Assembly: GCF_040720935.1 (NCBI RefSeq)
Contig: NZ_JBFDAE010000020.1
Location: forward strand, 14,186 to 78,185
Origin: Jejuia sp040720935
GTDB taxonomy: Bacteria > Bacteroidota > Bacteroidia > Flavobacteriales > Flavobacteriaceae
DNA length: 64,000 nucleotides
Direction: 5' to 3'
Shown piece by piece: positions 18,201-27,200 of the stretch (position 1 is the first letter of the stretch; every line of letters begins with the position of its first letter). The translations under genes were made by a program, and so were the position numbers. Below the pieces are notes generated by a model. The model did not search any database and was not told where the DNA came from. It saw only the letters and a list, made by a program, of their open reading frames with translations.

Positions 18201-19212
18201 ATTGTTAAATTACGTTAGCGATAGTGATTTGTTAGTAAAGAAATTAGAAGGAAAGGGAGAAGATCTAAATCCTTTGGAATGGGATGTTAAATCTTATTTT
18301 ATTTTAGGTGGCGCCATGCATGATGCAGCTATTTCTGCATGGAGTATCAAAGGTTGGTACGATTATATCCGACCAATTTCGGCAATTAGATATATGGCTG
18401 GTTTAGGGCAAAGTTCTGATAGTTCTCTTGACAATTATAACATTGCAGGTATGCCTTTAGCAGATGGTTTCATAGAAATTGTAGCATCAGGAGACCCACT
18501 TGAAGGCAGACAAAGAGAGCACATAGGGAAAATTAAATTATACACTTGGCGAGGGCATGATTATATTAGTGATACCGAAACAGATAATGCTGGTGTTGAT
18601 TGGATTTTAGCCGAAAACTGGTGGCCATACCAACGGCCTAGTTTTGTAACACCTCCATTTGCGGGTTATGTTTCGGGGCATTCAACATATTCTAGAGCTG
18701 CTGCTGAAGTAATGACGCTTTTAACAGGAGATGCCTATTTTCCAGGGGGCTACGGGGAGTTTATCGCAAGAAAAAATGAATTTTTAGTTTTTGAAGAAGG
18801 CCCAAGTGTTGATGTGAAACTGCAATGGGCAACTTATAGAGATGCATCAGACCAATGTAGCTTGTCACGAATTTGGGGTGGTATTCATCCACCTGCCGAT
18901 GATATTCCAGGACGGTTAATTGGCGAAAAAATAGGGATTGATGCCTTCAATTTTGGTGTTAAATATTTTAGTGGGAAAGTTTCAGAAGAAAATCAAAACT
19001 CTAAATATGTTATTCACCCTAATCCAACGGAGGGTGTTATTCATATTTCTGGCTTAAAGGAATTTCAAACCATATCAATTTTTAATCTATTAGGTCAAGA
19101 AGTTAAACGGTTTGAGACCGCTCAATCTACAGTTGACATTTCTGGTTTAAGCAAAGGTATTTATCTTTTAAAAATAGATACTAATTTTGCTTATAAATTG
19201 GTAAAAGAATAA
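15229..19212 (+). CDS. Secreted FG-GAP/ASPIC-UnbV propeller fused to a vanadium-haloperoxidase-like domain, T9SS tail
   Basis: A 1327-residue protein. Signal peptide to about residue 28; FG-GAP/VCBS repeats at about 40-410 with repeated DxDxDG calcium loops (DYDGDLDLD, DYDNDGFPD, DFDLDGDED); ASPIC/UnbV domain at about 430-510 (IKWPSGIIETY); a Cys motif GCTDPLSCSYNP at 527-538; an Ig-like linker to about 635; then a helical vanadium haloperoxidase/PAP2-type domain at about 640-1245. All three active-site blocks are there: K1041-x6-R1048-P1049, VSGH with His1151, and S1213-R1214-x5-H1220. The usual PSGH is VSGH. A T9SS sorting domain ends the protein (HPNPTEGVIHISG...). It should be exported and could oxidise halide with H2O2, or act as a phosphatase. 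It sits inside the PUL but has its own promoter. Confidence 0.85.
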   Translation: MPNTPKHYFLFFLNASLFFNVFTASVAQNFQRSETIVGFSSLDQNNGAAVADYDGDLDLDIFVVAKLRDSEFKAYSKSRLFRNNSNGTFTDVTQESKLVNLLFEDEVSIEDSATDGFKNGVAWGDYDNDGFPDIFFTYTTKVQLFHNNGDGTFSDVTDAVGIQKVNNCSNTGATWFDANNDGFLDIYISDWDSCDYNNFYINNGNGTFRNAASDYFSNARKSTYTSIPFDFNQDGWMDLYVTQDFEDHNETFINQNGMGFVEQSGLYGMDHVGEDMGLAIGDINNDGFFDFYITTINKNVLLTNKGDNTFRDLAGSYDVLNTGWAWGTIFADFDLDGDEDLFVTNGYKENTPVQERNYYFKNQHAQGQAIFTDATFSASLFDVATSVTPVAFDYDNDGDLDLFVSNSDKASIFYENKTADSDENLNWFKVALQGTVSNRDAIGAIVSVTTNMGTQHRYNASITHLSQSLKPLHFGLDSTNEISEVKIKWPSGIIETYTDFTANQSILFTENNGFKVHEIPVVEKLTGCTDPLSCSYNPLATIEDNSCEYLTSGAITGSKTSGFLNTETYSYESSSSGSVYNWSVSGGDIIQGQNTNTISVKWGVATIGEIIVKETNPECSSEAITLQVNLSVSKLSEEHSMARLWNEALLNAIRGDFARPTVHARNLFHTSIALYDAWAMYDDNAKTYLVDATIDKFKTTEDKQIARAKTMSYAAYRLLSHRFKNSPNIEESQKLFDFLMDEFEYDINFLSTDYSEGNAAALGNFIAKTIIEFGNSDGARESSGYGNAFYQPVNEALFPFNRGNSSLTNPNRWQPLALKQFIDQSGNLILGSKPDFLSPEWGAVTPFSLTDEVKNTFNRDGNNYGVYHDPKAPPYLNMNVNDGSSESYKWGFSMVSVWGAHLDPTDNVLWDISPKSIGNIDISNLPSGFEDYSSFYKYFEGGDIGKGHTVNPYTNAPYEEQIIPRGDYTRVLAEFWADGPDSETPPGHWFALLNYVSDSDLLVKKLEGKGEDLNPLEWDVKSYFILGGAMHDAAISAWSIKGWYDYIRPISAIRYMAGLGQSSDSSLDNYNIAGMPLADGFIEIVASGDPLEGRQREHIGKIKLYTWRGHDYISDTETDNAGVDWILAENWWPYQRPSFVTPPFAGYVSGHSTYSRAAAEVMTLLTGDAYFPGGYGEFIARKNEFLVFEEGPSVDVKLQWATYRDASDQCSLSRIWGGIHPPADDIPGRLIGEKIGIDAFNFGVKYFSGKVSEENQNSKYVIHPNPTEGVIHISGLKEFQTISIFNLLGQEVKRFETAQSTVDISGLSKGIYLLKIDTNFAYKLVKE

Positions 19213-19236
19213 TGTCTTTTTTTCATTTCATAAAAA

Positions 19237-19303
19237 GTTGTCCGACACATAAAAACAATACCATATTGGTATAAGTTCACATTCTAACCATTCGTTGTCC
19301 AAC
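19237..19303 (+). promoter_or_regulatory. Candidate regulatory site upstream of the GH86 gene
   Basis: Contains the palindrome ATACCA-TAT-TGGTAT (19258-19272) flanked by two direct copies of GTTGTCC(G/A)AC at 19237 and 19294. It lies 75 to 140 bases before the GH86 start. It might be a binding site for the PUL regulator; this is inference only. Confidence 0.35.
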
Positions 19304-19377
19304 TAAAAACATTTGGTTGTTATTTCCGCCCACTTTGCAATTAATTTTACTCTTAAAAGCACTTAAATTAAACTTTT

Positions 19378-21909
19378 ATGATAAAATCGTTGTATTTTTC
19401 GAAAGAAATCAGTCTCATTTTTGCTTTCTTATCTTTTGGGTTCATGACAATGGCTCAAGATGTAACTGTAAAAATAGATCCTAATTGCCAGCGCTTCCTT
19501 GGTGAGGTTTCAGAATTGGACAGAACCAAATTTTTTTCTGTACATGATGTGGCAAGCGATACTGAATCCAATACATTTCGAACGGATTATAACGTTACCG
19601 GAGGTAGAAACTTTTGGGGACCTTATAATTTTGCGAAAAACCAAACAGGATCTGTAGGAGTATATCCCGCTTACAAAAATGGAAATGAGGATTTAAGAGC
19701 TGTAAAAAATGGTTTTGTAGCTACCGAGCATCCAGGAAATGTATTTTTAGACGGCTTAGATATAACAACCGCAGGTAATTGGGCGGTGGAGTATTTCAAG
19801 GACTTTGTAGATCAGAATGGCAGAAACGAATTCTTTGAGGTCATGAACGAGCCTTTTGTGCATGCCAAGGATTTTTACTCAGGGCCATGGAGTATTTCTG
19901 AGAATAATAGAATAAAATTGCAAATGACAAAATTATATGACGAAGTAGCAAAACGTATCCATGAAACCCCTGCATTAGATAATATGAAGGTTCTTGGCTA
20001 TTCTAGTGCATGGCCTTCTATGGAGCGTGATGATTTTGGACATTGGAATGACAATATGAAAATGTTCATGGATAATGCTGGTGAAAACATGTTTGCTTTT
20101 TCAACGCATTTATATGATGGGATTAATGTTACTGGACAAGACTCAAAACGTTCTGGAAGTAATTCCGAAGCCATTCTCGATTTAATTGAAAATTATAGTT
20201 ATGTAAAATGGGACGCCATTAAGCCACATGCCATTACGGAATATGGGGCAATTGAAGAAGGATATGGAGATGATTATAGCGATATTGCCAGTGTGCAAAC
20301 GGTACAATCCATAAACCATATATTATTTAATTTATTGGAAAGAGAAGATAAGTTAGTGAATTCTATTCCTTTTATTACTGGAAAAGCGACGTGGCATATT
20401 ACAGCAGCAAACAATTATCAACCTTATCAAGCAGTACTTTTTAAACCTACAAATATTGGCGAGCCAACTCCTGCGGGTTGGGAATATACGCCAAGAATTC
20501 ATTTTTACGAACTTTGGAAAGATGTGAATGGAAAACGCGTTATGATTAAAAGTGATCATCCAGATGTACAGGTTCAAGCATTTGTTGATAACAATAAACT
20601 ATTTGTAGCTTTAAATAATTTAGATGATACTACACAAACAGCAAACTTGACCATGTTGTCTAATGTAACTGGTTTAGTAGATGTGAAGATAAAAACGCTT
20701 AAAATTTATCCTCAGGTGATGCCAAACATGTCCATAGAAACTGTGACTACTGCTCCCAATGCTATAGCATTGATTAAAGGTGAAACAGCCTTGTTGGAAT
20801 ATACATTTACCGACCCCATAACTTTCGATAACGCGTTAAGGCAGAAAAAATACTATACTAAGGATCATTTACAAGCTATAGTAGCAAACTCACAGTTGCT
20901 TTATAGTTTTAACACTATTTCAACAGGTAATGGTTTTGCTACCCTCAGAATGAGTATTGGTAGAAAACACAACGTTTCTAAGAAACCAATAGTAAAAGTG
21001 AATGGTAATACTATTGAAGTTCCTGATAACTATAAAGGCTACGATCAGGCGAATAGAGATGATTTTTTCGGAATGATAGAAATACCATTTTCAGCAGGAC
21101 TTTTACAGGAATCAAATACTGTGAGTGTCACTTTTCCAGATTCTGGCGGAAGGGTCAGTTCTTTAATATTATCTGTGGAATTGTATGATAATGCTCCAGA
21201 TATTGGAGCTTTAGCCTCTGTGCAAAGTACTAGTAACTCATGTCCTGGTCAAACTAATGGCGTTATTACGGTAAACCCATTAGCGGCTGGTCCTTTTAAT
21301 GTTACAATAACTGGTAACGGTTTAAACGATACCAATAGTTTTTCCAGTAGTTATGATATCACAGGTTTAGCTTCGGGCACTTATACGGTTGTAATCAGCT
21401 CTCCAACAAATCCTGATGTAAAAACGGAATATGAAGTGGTTATTTCTGAACCAGAAAGTTTATCTGTTTCAGGTAAGCTAAACACAAATACAAAAAGTGT
21501 TACATATAGCTTAGAAGGAAGTAGCAGTTATAGTATAGAATTTAATGGCGAACAGTTTTCAACCACAGATGCTTCCATCGAATTGTATTTGAAAACAGGA
21601 AGTAACAGCATTAAAATTAAAGGAGAAAAAGACTGTCAAGGTAAATTTGAAGATAACTTGTTTTTTAACGAAATTGTAGGTCATCCAAATCCGTTTACAA
21701 ATCATCTAACCATAGATTTAGGATTGGAAGATTCAGCAGCATTAAAAATATACAACACTTTAGGTGCTTTGGTTTATGATAAAGTGCATGACCCAATAAA
21801 TCATCAAATAGACTTAGATACAAACTTTTTAAAAGAAGGGTTGTACATCATTTCAGTCGAAACGAAAGGAGTTTCTAAAAAAATAAAAGCTTTAAAAATT
21901 TCAAAATAA
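19378..21909 (+). CDS. GH86 beta-agarase/beta-porphyranase with T9SS tail
   Basis: An 843-residue protein. Signal peptide ends near MTMAQ. The catalytic TIM barrel covers about 40-400 with GH86 marks: FFSVHD, a conserved NFWGPYN segment, FFEVMNEPF and HAITEYGA. Glu158 (in MNEP) is the likely acid/base and Glu288 (in ITEYG) the likely nucleophile. Beta-sandwich domains follow to about residue 610, then an adhesin-like repeat (NSCPGQTNGVITV) and a T9SS sorting domain (HPNPFTNHLTIDLG to the end). It hydrolyses beta-1,4 links in agarose or porphyran outside the cell. Eight bases separate it from the next gene, and the S1 sulfatase follows, favouring a sulfated substrate such as porphyran. Agar versus porphyran specificity cannot be decided by eye. 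Confidence 0.88.
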   Translation: MIKSLYFSKEISLIFAFLSFGFMTMAQDVTVKIDPNCQRFLGEVSELDRTKFFSVHDVASDTESNTFRTDYNVTGGRNFWGPYNFAKNQTGSVGVYPAYKNGNEDLRAVKNGFVATEHPGNVFLDGLDITTAGNWAVEYFKDFVDQNGRNEFFEVMNEPFVHAKDFYSGPWSISENNRIKLQMTKLYDEVAKRIHETPALDNMKVLGYSSAWPSMERDDFGHWNDNMKMFMDNAGENMFAFSTHLYDGINVTGQDSKRSGSNSEAILDLIENYSYVKWDAIKPHAITEYGAIEEGYGDDYSDIASVQTVQSINHILFNLLEREDKLVNSIPFITGKATWHITAANNYQPYQAVLFKPTNIGEPTPAGWEYTPRIHFYELWKDVNGKRVMIKSDHPDVQVQAFVDNNKLFVALNNLDDTTQTANLTMLSNVTGLVDVKIKTLKIYPQVMPNMSIETVTTAPNAIALIKGETALLEYTFTDPITFDNALRQKKYYTKDHLQAIVANSQLLYSFNTISTGNGFATLRMSIGRKHNVSKKPIVKVNGNTIEVPDNYKGYDQANRDDFFGMIEIPFSAGLLQESNTVSVTFPDSGGRVSSLILSVELYDNAPDIGALASVQSTSNSCPGQTNGVITVNPLAAGPFNVTITGNGLNDTNSFSSSYDITGLASGTYTVVISSPTNPDVKTEYEVVISEPESLSVSGKLNTNTKSVTYSLEGSSSYSIEFNGEQFSTTDASIELYLKTGSNSIKIKGEKDCQGKFEDNLFFNEIVGHPNPFTNHLTIDLGLEDSAALKIYNTLGALVYDKVHDPINHQIDLDTNFLKEGLYIISVETKGVSKKIKALKISK

Positions 21910-21916
21910 AAAAACT

Positions 21917-22621
21917 ATGTCAAGACATTATATATACACAGGGATTCTAGCATTAACCATAGTGCTATTTAGTTGTAGTGGAGGCGATTCGTCTGGAGAT
22001 GGAGGAGATAAAATTCTACCGCCAGAGGCTACAAGCTTAATATCGCCAACAAAAGACGAAGAGTGTAAACAAGGCAACATAGTTTCAGATACAGAAAGCA
22101 ATGTAAGGTTTGAGTGGTCTAAAGCAGATAATGCCACAAGTTACACATTGGTTATAAAAAACCTAGATACCAATACTACAGAAGAAAACACTACCAACGA
22201 TGTAATAACGAGTATTAAACTCCTAAGAGGTGTGCCATATTCTTGGCATGTGGTATCAAAAGCAAGCAATACTACTACCACGGCCACAAGCGAGACTTGG
22301 AAGTTTTATAATGCAGGCGAGGGCGTTAGTAACTATGCTCCTTTTCCAGCTGAAGTTGTAAGCCCAAATATAGGAGCAACAACAAATACAACGGTGTCTT
22401 TAGAGTGGACTGGTAGTGATATAGATAATGATATAGCAGCATACGATGTGTATTTAGATACCGCCAATCCTCCAACAAAACTACAGCAAGCAAATGAAAC
22501 TGCGAATAAAATTAGTAATATCTCATTAACTGCGAATACCACATATTACTGGAGAGTAATTACTAAAGATGCTGCTGGAAATACATCTAAATCTCAAGTT
22601 TTTGAATTTAAAACTCAATAG
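21917..22621 (+). CDS. Lipoprotein with two fibronectin-III-like domains
   Basis: A 234-residue protein with lipobox LFSC and a Gly/Ser/Asp-rich linker, typical of surface-exposed Bacteroidota lipoproteins. Two beta-sandwich repeats follow (about 40-130 and 140-234), each with the fibronectin type III pattern: V.FEWSKADNATSYTLVI...YSWHVVSK and VSLEWTGSDIDNDIAAYDVYL...YYWRVITKDAAGN. It lies eight bases behind the GH86 gene, so they are co-transcribed. No catalytic motif. It is probably a surface binding or scaffold protein for the locus. Confidence 0.75.
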   Translation: MSRHYIYTGILALTIVLFSCSGGDSSGDGGDKILPPEATSLISPTKDEECKQGNIVSDTESNVRFEWSKADNATSYTLVIKNLDTNTTEENTTNDVITSIKLLRGVPYSWHVVSKASNTTTTATSETWKFYNAGEGVSNYAPFPAEVVSPNIGATTNTTVSLEWTGSDIDNDIAAYDVYLDTANPPTKLQQANETANKISNISLTANTTYYWRVITKDAAGNTSKSQVFEFKTQ

Positions 22622-22656
22622 TTTTTTAAATAATGAATTTTAAGTAAGATTGAAAT

Positions 22657-24186
22657 ATGAAACCCAAAGATTTACAAATTGCTTTTAATTTATTATTTAT
22701 GTTATGCGTCTCTAGTGTATTTGCTCAAGATAGACCAAACGTAATTGTAATACTTGCAGATGATATTGGTACTGGTGATGTGTCTCATTATAGAAGATTA
22801 CATTCAGATAACATAATTGTAGAAACACCTACACTCGATAAACTCGTAAAAGAAGGTATTATTTTTACAGATGCACATTCACCCGCTGCATTATGCGCAC
22901 CAACGCGCTATGCAATCATGACGGGAAACCATTGTTATAGAAGTTATGCGCCTTGGGGCGTTTGGGGTGCTTACCAACCATCTCCAATTGAACCCAATCA
23001 GCTTACTTTAGGTAAACTAATGAAAAACGCAGGCTATAAAACGTCTTTTTTTGGTAAATGGGGATTCGGTATGGATTTCGGTAGAAAAGATGATCCTAAT
23101 AAAGTTTATAGAAGTCCTAGAAAGGAACATGAGTTAGATGTTGATATTTCTAAAGTTATCGATAAAGGGCCTGCGCAGAATGGATTTGATTATAGTTACA
23201 TGTACCCAGCAGGAATCCAGGCAGAGCCTTATGCCGTTTATGAAAATGGCATCATGAAACCATTAAAAGAAGATTCAGAAATAATTCTTATTACTCAGGA
23301 ATATACCAAAGCTCTTGGGTTTAAATTAGATAAAAAAGCGGGCTTAGGCGATAGTCATTGGAATTCTTTTAATGCCGGTAAATTATTGGTTGATAAAGCC
23401 GTTGGTTTTATTGAACGAAATAGCAAAAAGGAAACCCCGTTCTTTATGTATTATTGTTCTCAGGCAGTACACAAACCGCATACGCCCTCAAAAGAATTGA
23501 ATGGCATTAAAATAGCAGGAACAACACCTTCTAATCATTTGGATATGGTTAAAGAGTTGGATATTCAGTTAGAAATGCTAATTCAAACATTGAAAAAACA
23601 AGGGGTTTACGATAACACATTAATTATTTTCACGTCAGATAACGGAGGGTTATTGGTAAAAGAAACCTTGAATTCTGGACATAAATCATCAAGTATTTAC
23701 AGAGGTGGAAAGAACCAGCCATACGAAGGCGGAACAAGGGTGCCTTTTATAGCCTGGTGGCCAAATAAAATAAAAGGGAATATAATTTCCAATACGCCTG
23801 TATTGGGGATAGACGTAATGGCAACATTGGCAGATGTAACGCATCAAAAAATTGAAGGGAATAATGCTATGGATTCTTCTAGCTTATTACCAATTTTGTT
23901 AGGAGATAATTCATTAATCCCCCATGATTTTTTAATCACTCAAAGTGGTACTGGTAAGGAAACCATGATAACAGAAAACGGTTGGAAACTCATTATTCAA
24001 TGTGATAAAAAGGATAAAACGGATACACTTAGAAAACCAATTGCTTTATTTAATTTAAATGAAAATCCTCAAGAAAATGAAAAGGATAATTTGATTAAAA
24101 ATGCTTCATACGCAGATAAAGTAAATAGTTTATTCGAAAAATATAATAAAACCCGAGATAGTAAAGTTAAAACAGGAGTTCATTAA
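22657..24186 (+). CDS. S1-family sulfatase (formylglycine type)
   Basis: A 509-residue protein with a signal peptide ending at VFAQ and no lipobox, so periplasmic or secreted. The N-terminal metal site is VIVILADDIGTGD. The sulfatase signature CAPTRYAIMTG starts at Cys80, which would be converted to formylglycine by a maturase. Other family features are GKWGFG, VHKPHTPS and FTSDNGG. It removes sulfate esters from saccharides; with GH86 next to it, a galactan oligosaccharide is the likely substrate. Last gene of the forward PUL strand; a REP-type double hairpin separates it from the convergent regulator gene. Subfamily not assignable by eye. Confidence 0.9.
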   Translation: MKPKDLQIAFNLLFMLCVSSVFAQDRPNVIVILADDIGTGDVSHYRRLHSDNIIVETPTLDKLVKEGIIFTDAHSPAALCAPTRYAIMTGNHCYRSYAPWGVWGAYQPSPIEPNQLTLGKLMKNAGYKTSFFGKWGFGMDFGRKDDPNKVYRSPRKEHELDVDISKVIDKGPAQNGFDYSYMYPAGIQAEPYAVYENGIMKPLKEDSEIILITQEYTKALGFKLDKKAGLGDSHWNSFNAGKLLVDKAVGFIERNSKKETPFFMYYCSQAVHKPHTPSKELNGIKIAGTTPSNHLDMVKELDIQLEMLIQTLKKQGVYDNTLIIFTSDNGGLLVKETLNSGHKSSSIYRGGKNQPYEGGTRVPFIAWWPNKIKGNIISNTPVLGIDVMATLADVTHQKIEGNNAMDSSSLLPILLGDNSLIPHDFLITQSGTGKETMITENGWKLIIQCDKKDKTDTLRKPIALFNLNENPQENEKDNLIKNASYADKVNSLFEKYNKTRDSKVKTGVH

Positions 24187-24216
24187 TTTTTTTGGAATTT
24201 AGTGTTTGTTTTTTTG

Positions 24217-24260
24217 TCCCGAAATTTCGGGATAATACCTCGTGAGCTTGCTTCGAGGTA
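24217..24260. repeat. Double hairpin (REP-like) between convergent genes
   Basis: First hairpin is the perfect palindrome TCCCGAAATTTCGGGA (24217-24232). The second pairs TACCTCG (24236-24242) with CGAGGTA (24254-24260). It lies between two gene ends and could end transcription from both sides. Related TCCCGA/TCGGGA palindromes occur at 42589 and 45561. Confidence 0.65.
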
Positions 24261-24267
24261 GTTTATA

Positions 24268-27200
24268 TTAAGATTTAGTTTTCTTTTGCCTTACATATTC
24301 ACTTGGTTTTACTCCAAATTGTTTTTTAAAGCATTTTGCAAAGTATGATGAGGTGTTAAACCCTGTCATATACATGATTTCTTTTACAGAAAAATCACTT
24401 TGTTCAAATAGCTGAACGGCACGTTTAAGACGAATATTTCTAATAAATTCACTAGAAGATAGCCCGGTTATTTCTTTAAATTTTTTGTAAAGATTTGTTC
24501 TACTAAATCCCATCTCCTTAACCATCATTTCTACGTTAAAATCGGTATTCATCATGTGTTTCTCTACAATTTCAATCGCTTGATTTAAAAAGCGTTCATC
24601 AATAGATGTCACAGTAATTTCCTTTGGCTGTAATGTGATGTCAAGATTAAATTTGTCTCTTAATTTTTGGCGATGTTTTAAAATATTTGAAAGTTTCAGC
24701 TCTAATAATTCAATATCAAAAGGTTTTCTGATGTAAGCATCGGCACCAATTTTTAAACCAATTATTTCATTTTCTTGAGATAATTTTGCGGTTAGCATTA
24801 CCACAGGAATATGGCTCGTTTCTTTCTTGCTTTTTATGTGTTTACAAAATTCTATACCATCCATAATAGGCATCATAATATCGGTAATTATGATTTTCGG
24901 GTTTATATTTTGTAATAGTTCAATGGCATCAGCGCCATTTTCTGCAGTATAAATCGTGTATTTTGTTTTAAGTGCCTGCTTAATAAAAATTCTAATATCT
25001 TCGTTATCATCAACCACCAAAAGGGTTGGGGTTTCGCTACTCTCCTTAGAAAGACTTTCGTCAACAATGTCATCATTAATACCGATTGCCATGGAGTCTG
25101 ATTCTGAAGAGCGCACATGGAAATCACTTTCAGAAACATCTTTACAGGTAATTTCAGGTATATTGGTATAAGCTTTTTTTGCTTTGGGCAATCTTACGGT
25201 AAATGTAGTGCCTTGGTTAACCTTACTGTCCACTTTAATAGAACCTTGATGCAATAGGACTAAACTTTCAACAAAGGCTAAACCAATTCCCATGCCTTCA
25301 GAATTCTTTTTATCTTTATTTTTTTCTGAAAAAAAACGTTTAAAAATATTAGAAACTTTCACTTCGTCCATGCCGGCACCAGTATCTTTTACCTTAATCT
25401 CTATATAGCTTAAATCGTTTTCTAGATTCAGGTTTTTTGAGCCTTCTATTTCAGAAATACTAACATTGATGATGCCACTTTCGGGAGTAAATTTGAAAGC
25501 ATTTGACAATAGGTTATTCATTATTTTTTCTACGGAATCATGATCAAACCAAGATTTGAGATTATTATTCGATGCTTCTACATTAAAGGCTATATGCTGC
25601 TTTCTTGCCATAAATTGAAAAGGCTCGCTAACTTCTTTTATAAAATTAACGATGTTGCTATTGCGCATTACCAAGCGCATTTTTCCCTGATTGATTTTTC
25701 TGAAATCCAAGAGTTGAGAAATAAGCCTTAAAAGATAATCGGTATTTTTCTGCATGAGCTTGTACTGCTCTTGCTTAACCTCGTTTTCAAGATTATCACC
25801 TTGTTTTTGTAAAAAATTTAGTGGTCCTTTAATTAATGTTAACGGTGTGGTAAACTCATGGGTAATGTTTGTAAAAAACTCAAGCTTTATTCTTTGAAGT
25901 TCATTGTTCTTTTCTTTTTCAAGATGCTCAAGCTCTAAAGCATGCTTTTTAGTGGTTTTAATTATGGTAAACCTTCGGTATAATAATAAGAGCCCTAATA
26001 AAATTAAGCTGTAAACCAAAAATGCAAAATTAGTTAAATAGTACGGTGGTGCGACCGTAATTTTTAATAGTGAAGGGGTTGAATCCCAAACATTATCGTT
26101 ATTGGAAGCTTTAACTTTAAGGGTATATGTTGCAGGAGATAAATTGGTATAGGTAGCAAAACGCTTTTTTGAATTTGTGTAAATCCAATCTTTATCAAAG
26201 CCTTCTAGCATGTAAAGAAAGTTGTTTTTTTCTGGTGCAGAATAGTGCAAACCTGCGAACTCGAAAGAAAAGCTATTCTCTTTGTATTTTAGTTTTATGT
26301 GATCTGTTTGGCTTATTGGATGTTTTAATATCACCCTGTTATTTAAGGTATCGCCAACATGGACAGGTTTGTTAAATACCGAAAACTTGGTAATTATAGT
26401 TTCAGCTTCTATAGGATTATCTCTTATTTCTGAAGGGTTAAAAACATTAAATCCATTTGTTCCACCAAAAATTAAATCTCCATTTTTTCGTTTTAACCGT
26501 GCCAATTCCTGAAATTCATTGTCCTGTAAACCATCATTAACATCATAATTTTTAAAAGTTTCATTGTCAGGGTCAAATTTTGAAAGCCCTTTGTTTGTGG
26601 AAATCCAAAGATTTCCATTGTCATCTTCAAGAATTCCTTTTACCACATTATTTGGTAAACCATCCTTTTCTTTATATGCCATAAATTTAGGTGGCGCTTT
26701 TCCAATAGGAGGAATGTACTTATTAACGCCTCCACCAAAAGTGCCTATCCAAAGTATTCCTTTACTATCTTCAAATAACTCTAAAATATAGTCGTGACTT
26801 ATACTGTTTTTATCATCAGGGTTGTACTTGAAAGTTTCGAATTTTGGGTTTTCCTTAGAAATTTCATTTTTGGGCAACATAGAAAGCCCTTTTCCTGTGG
26901 CAAACCAAATATTACCATCTTTATCTTCTTTGATATTTCTAATGATATTACTGGGAATACTTAAATAATCCCTCTCATTATGAGACAAATAATCCTTTTT
27001 GTAAGTATTCGAGGTTTTATCAAAAAGCCATCTGTTTATGCCTTTATTATAAGTGCCTATCCAAAGGTTTTTGTTGCTATCTTCTAAAATTGAAAAAACA
27101 CTTCCTGTAATTGAACTAAAATCAAAGTAATCGATTTGTTTTATGTTGTTTATATCGGTTATATCTAGCTGTAAAAGTGCCGAATAGTTCTCTCCACCAA

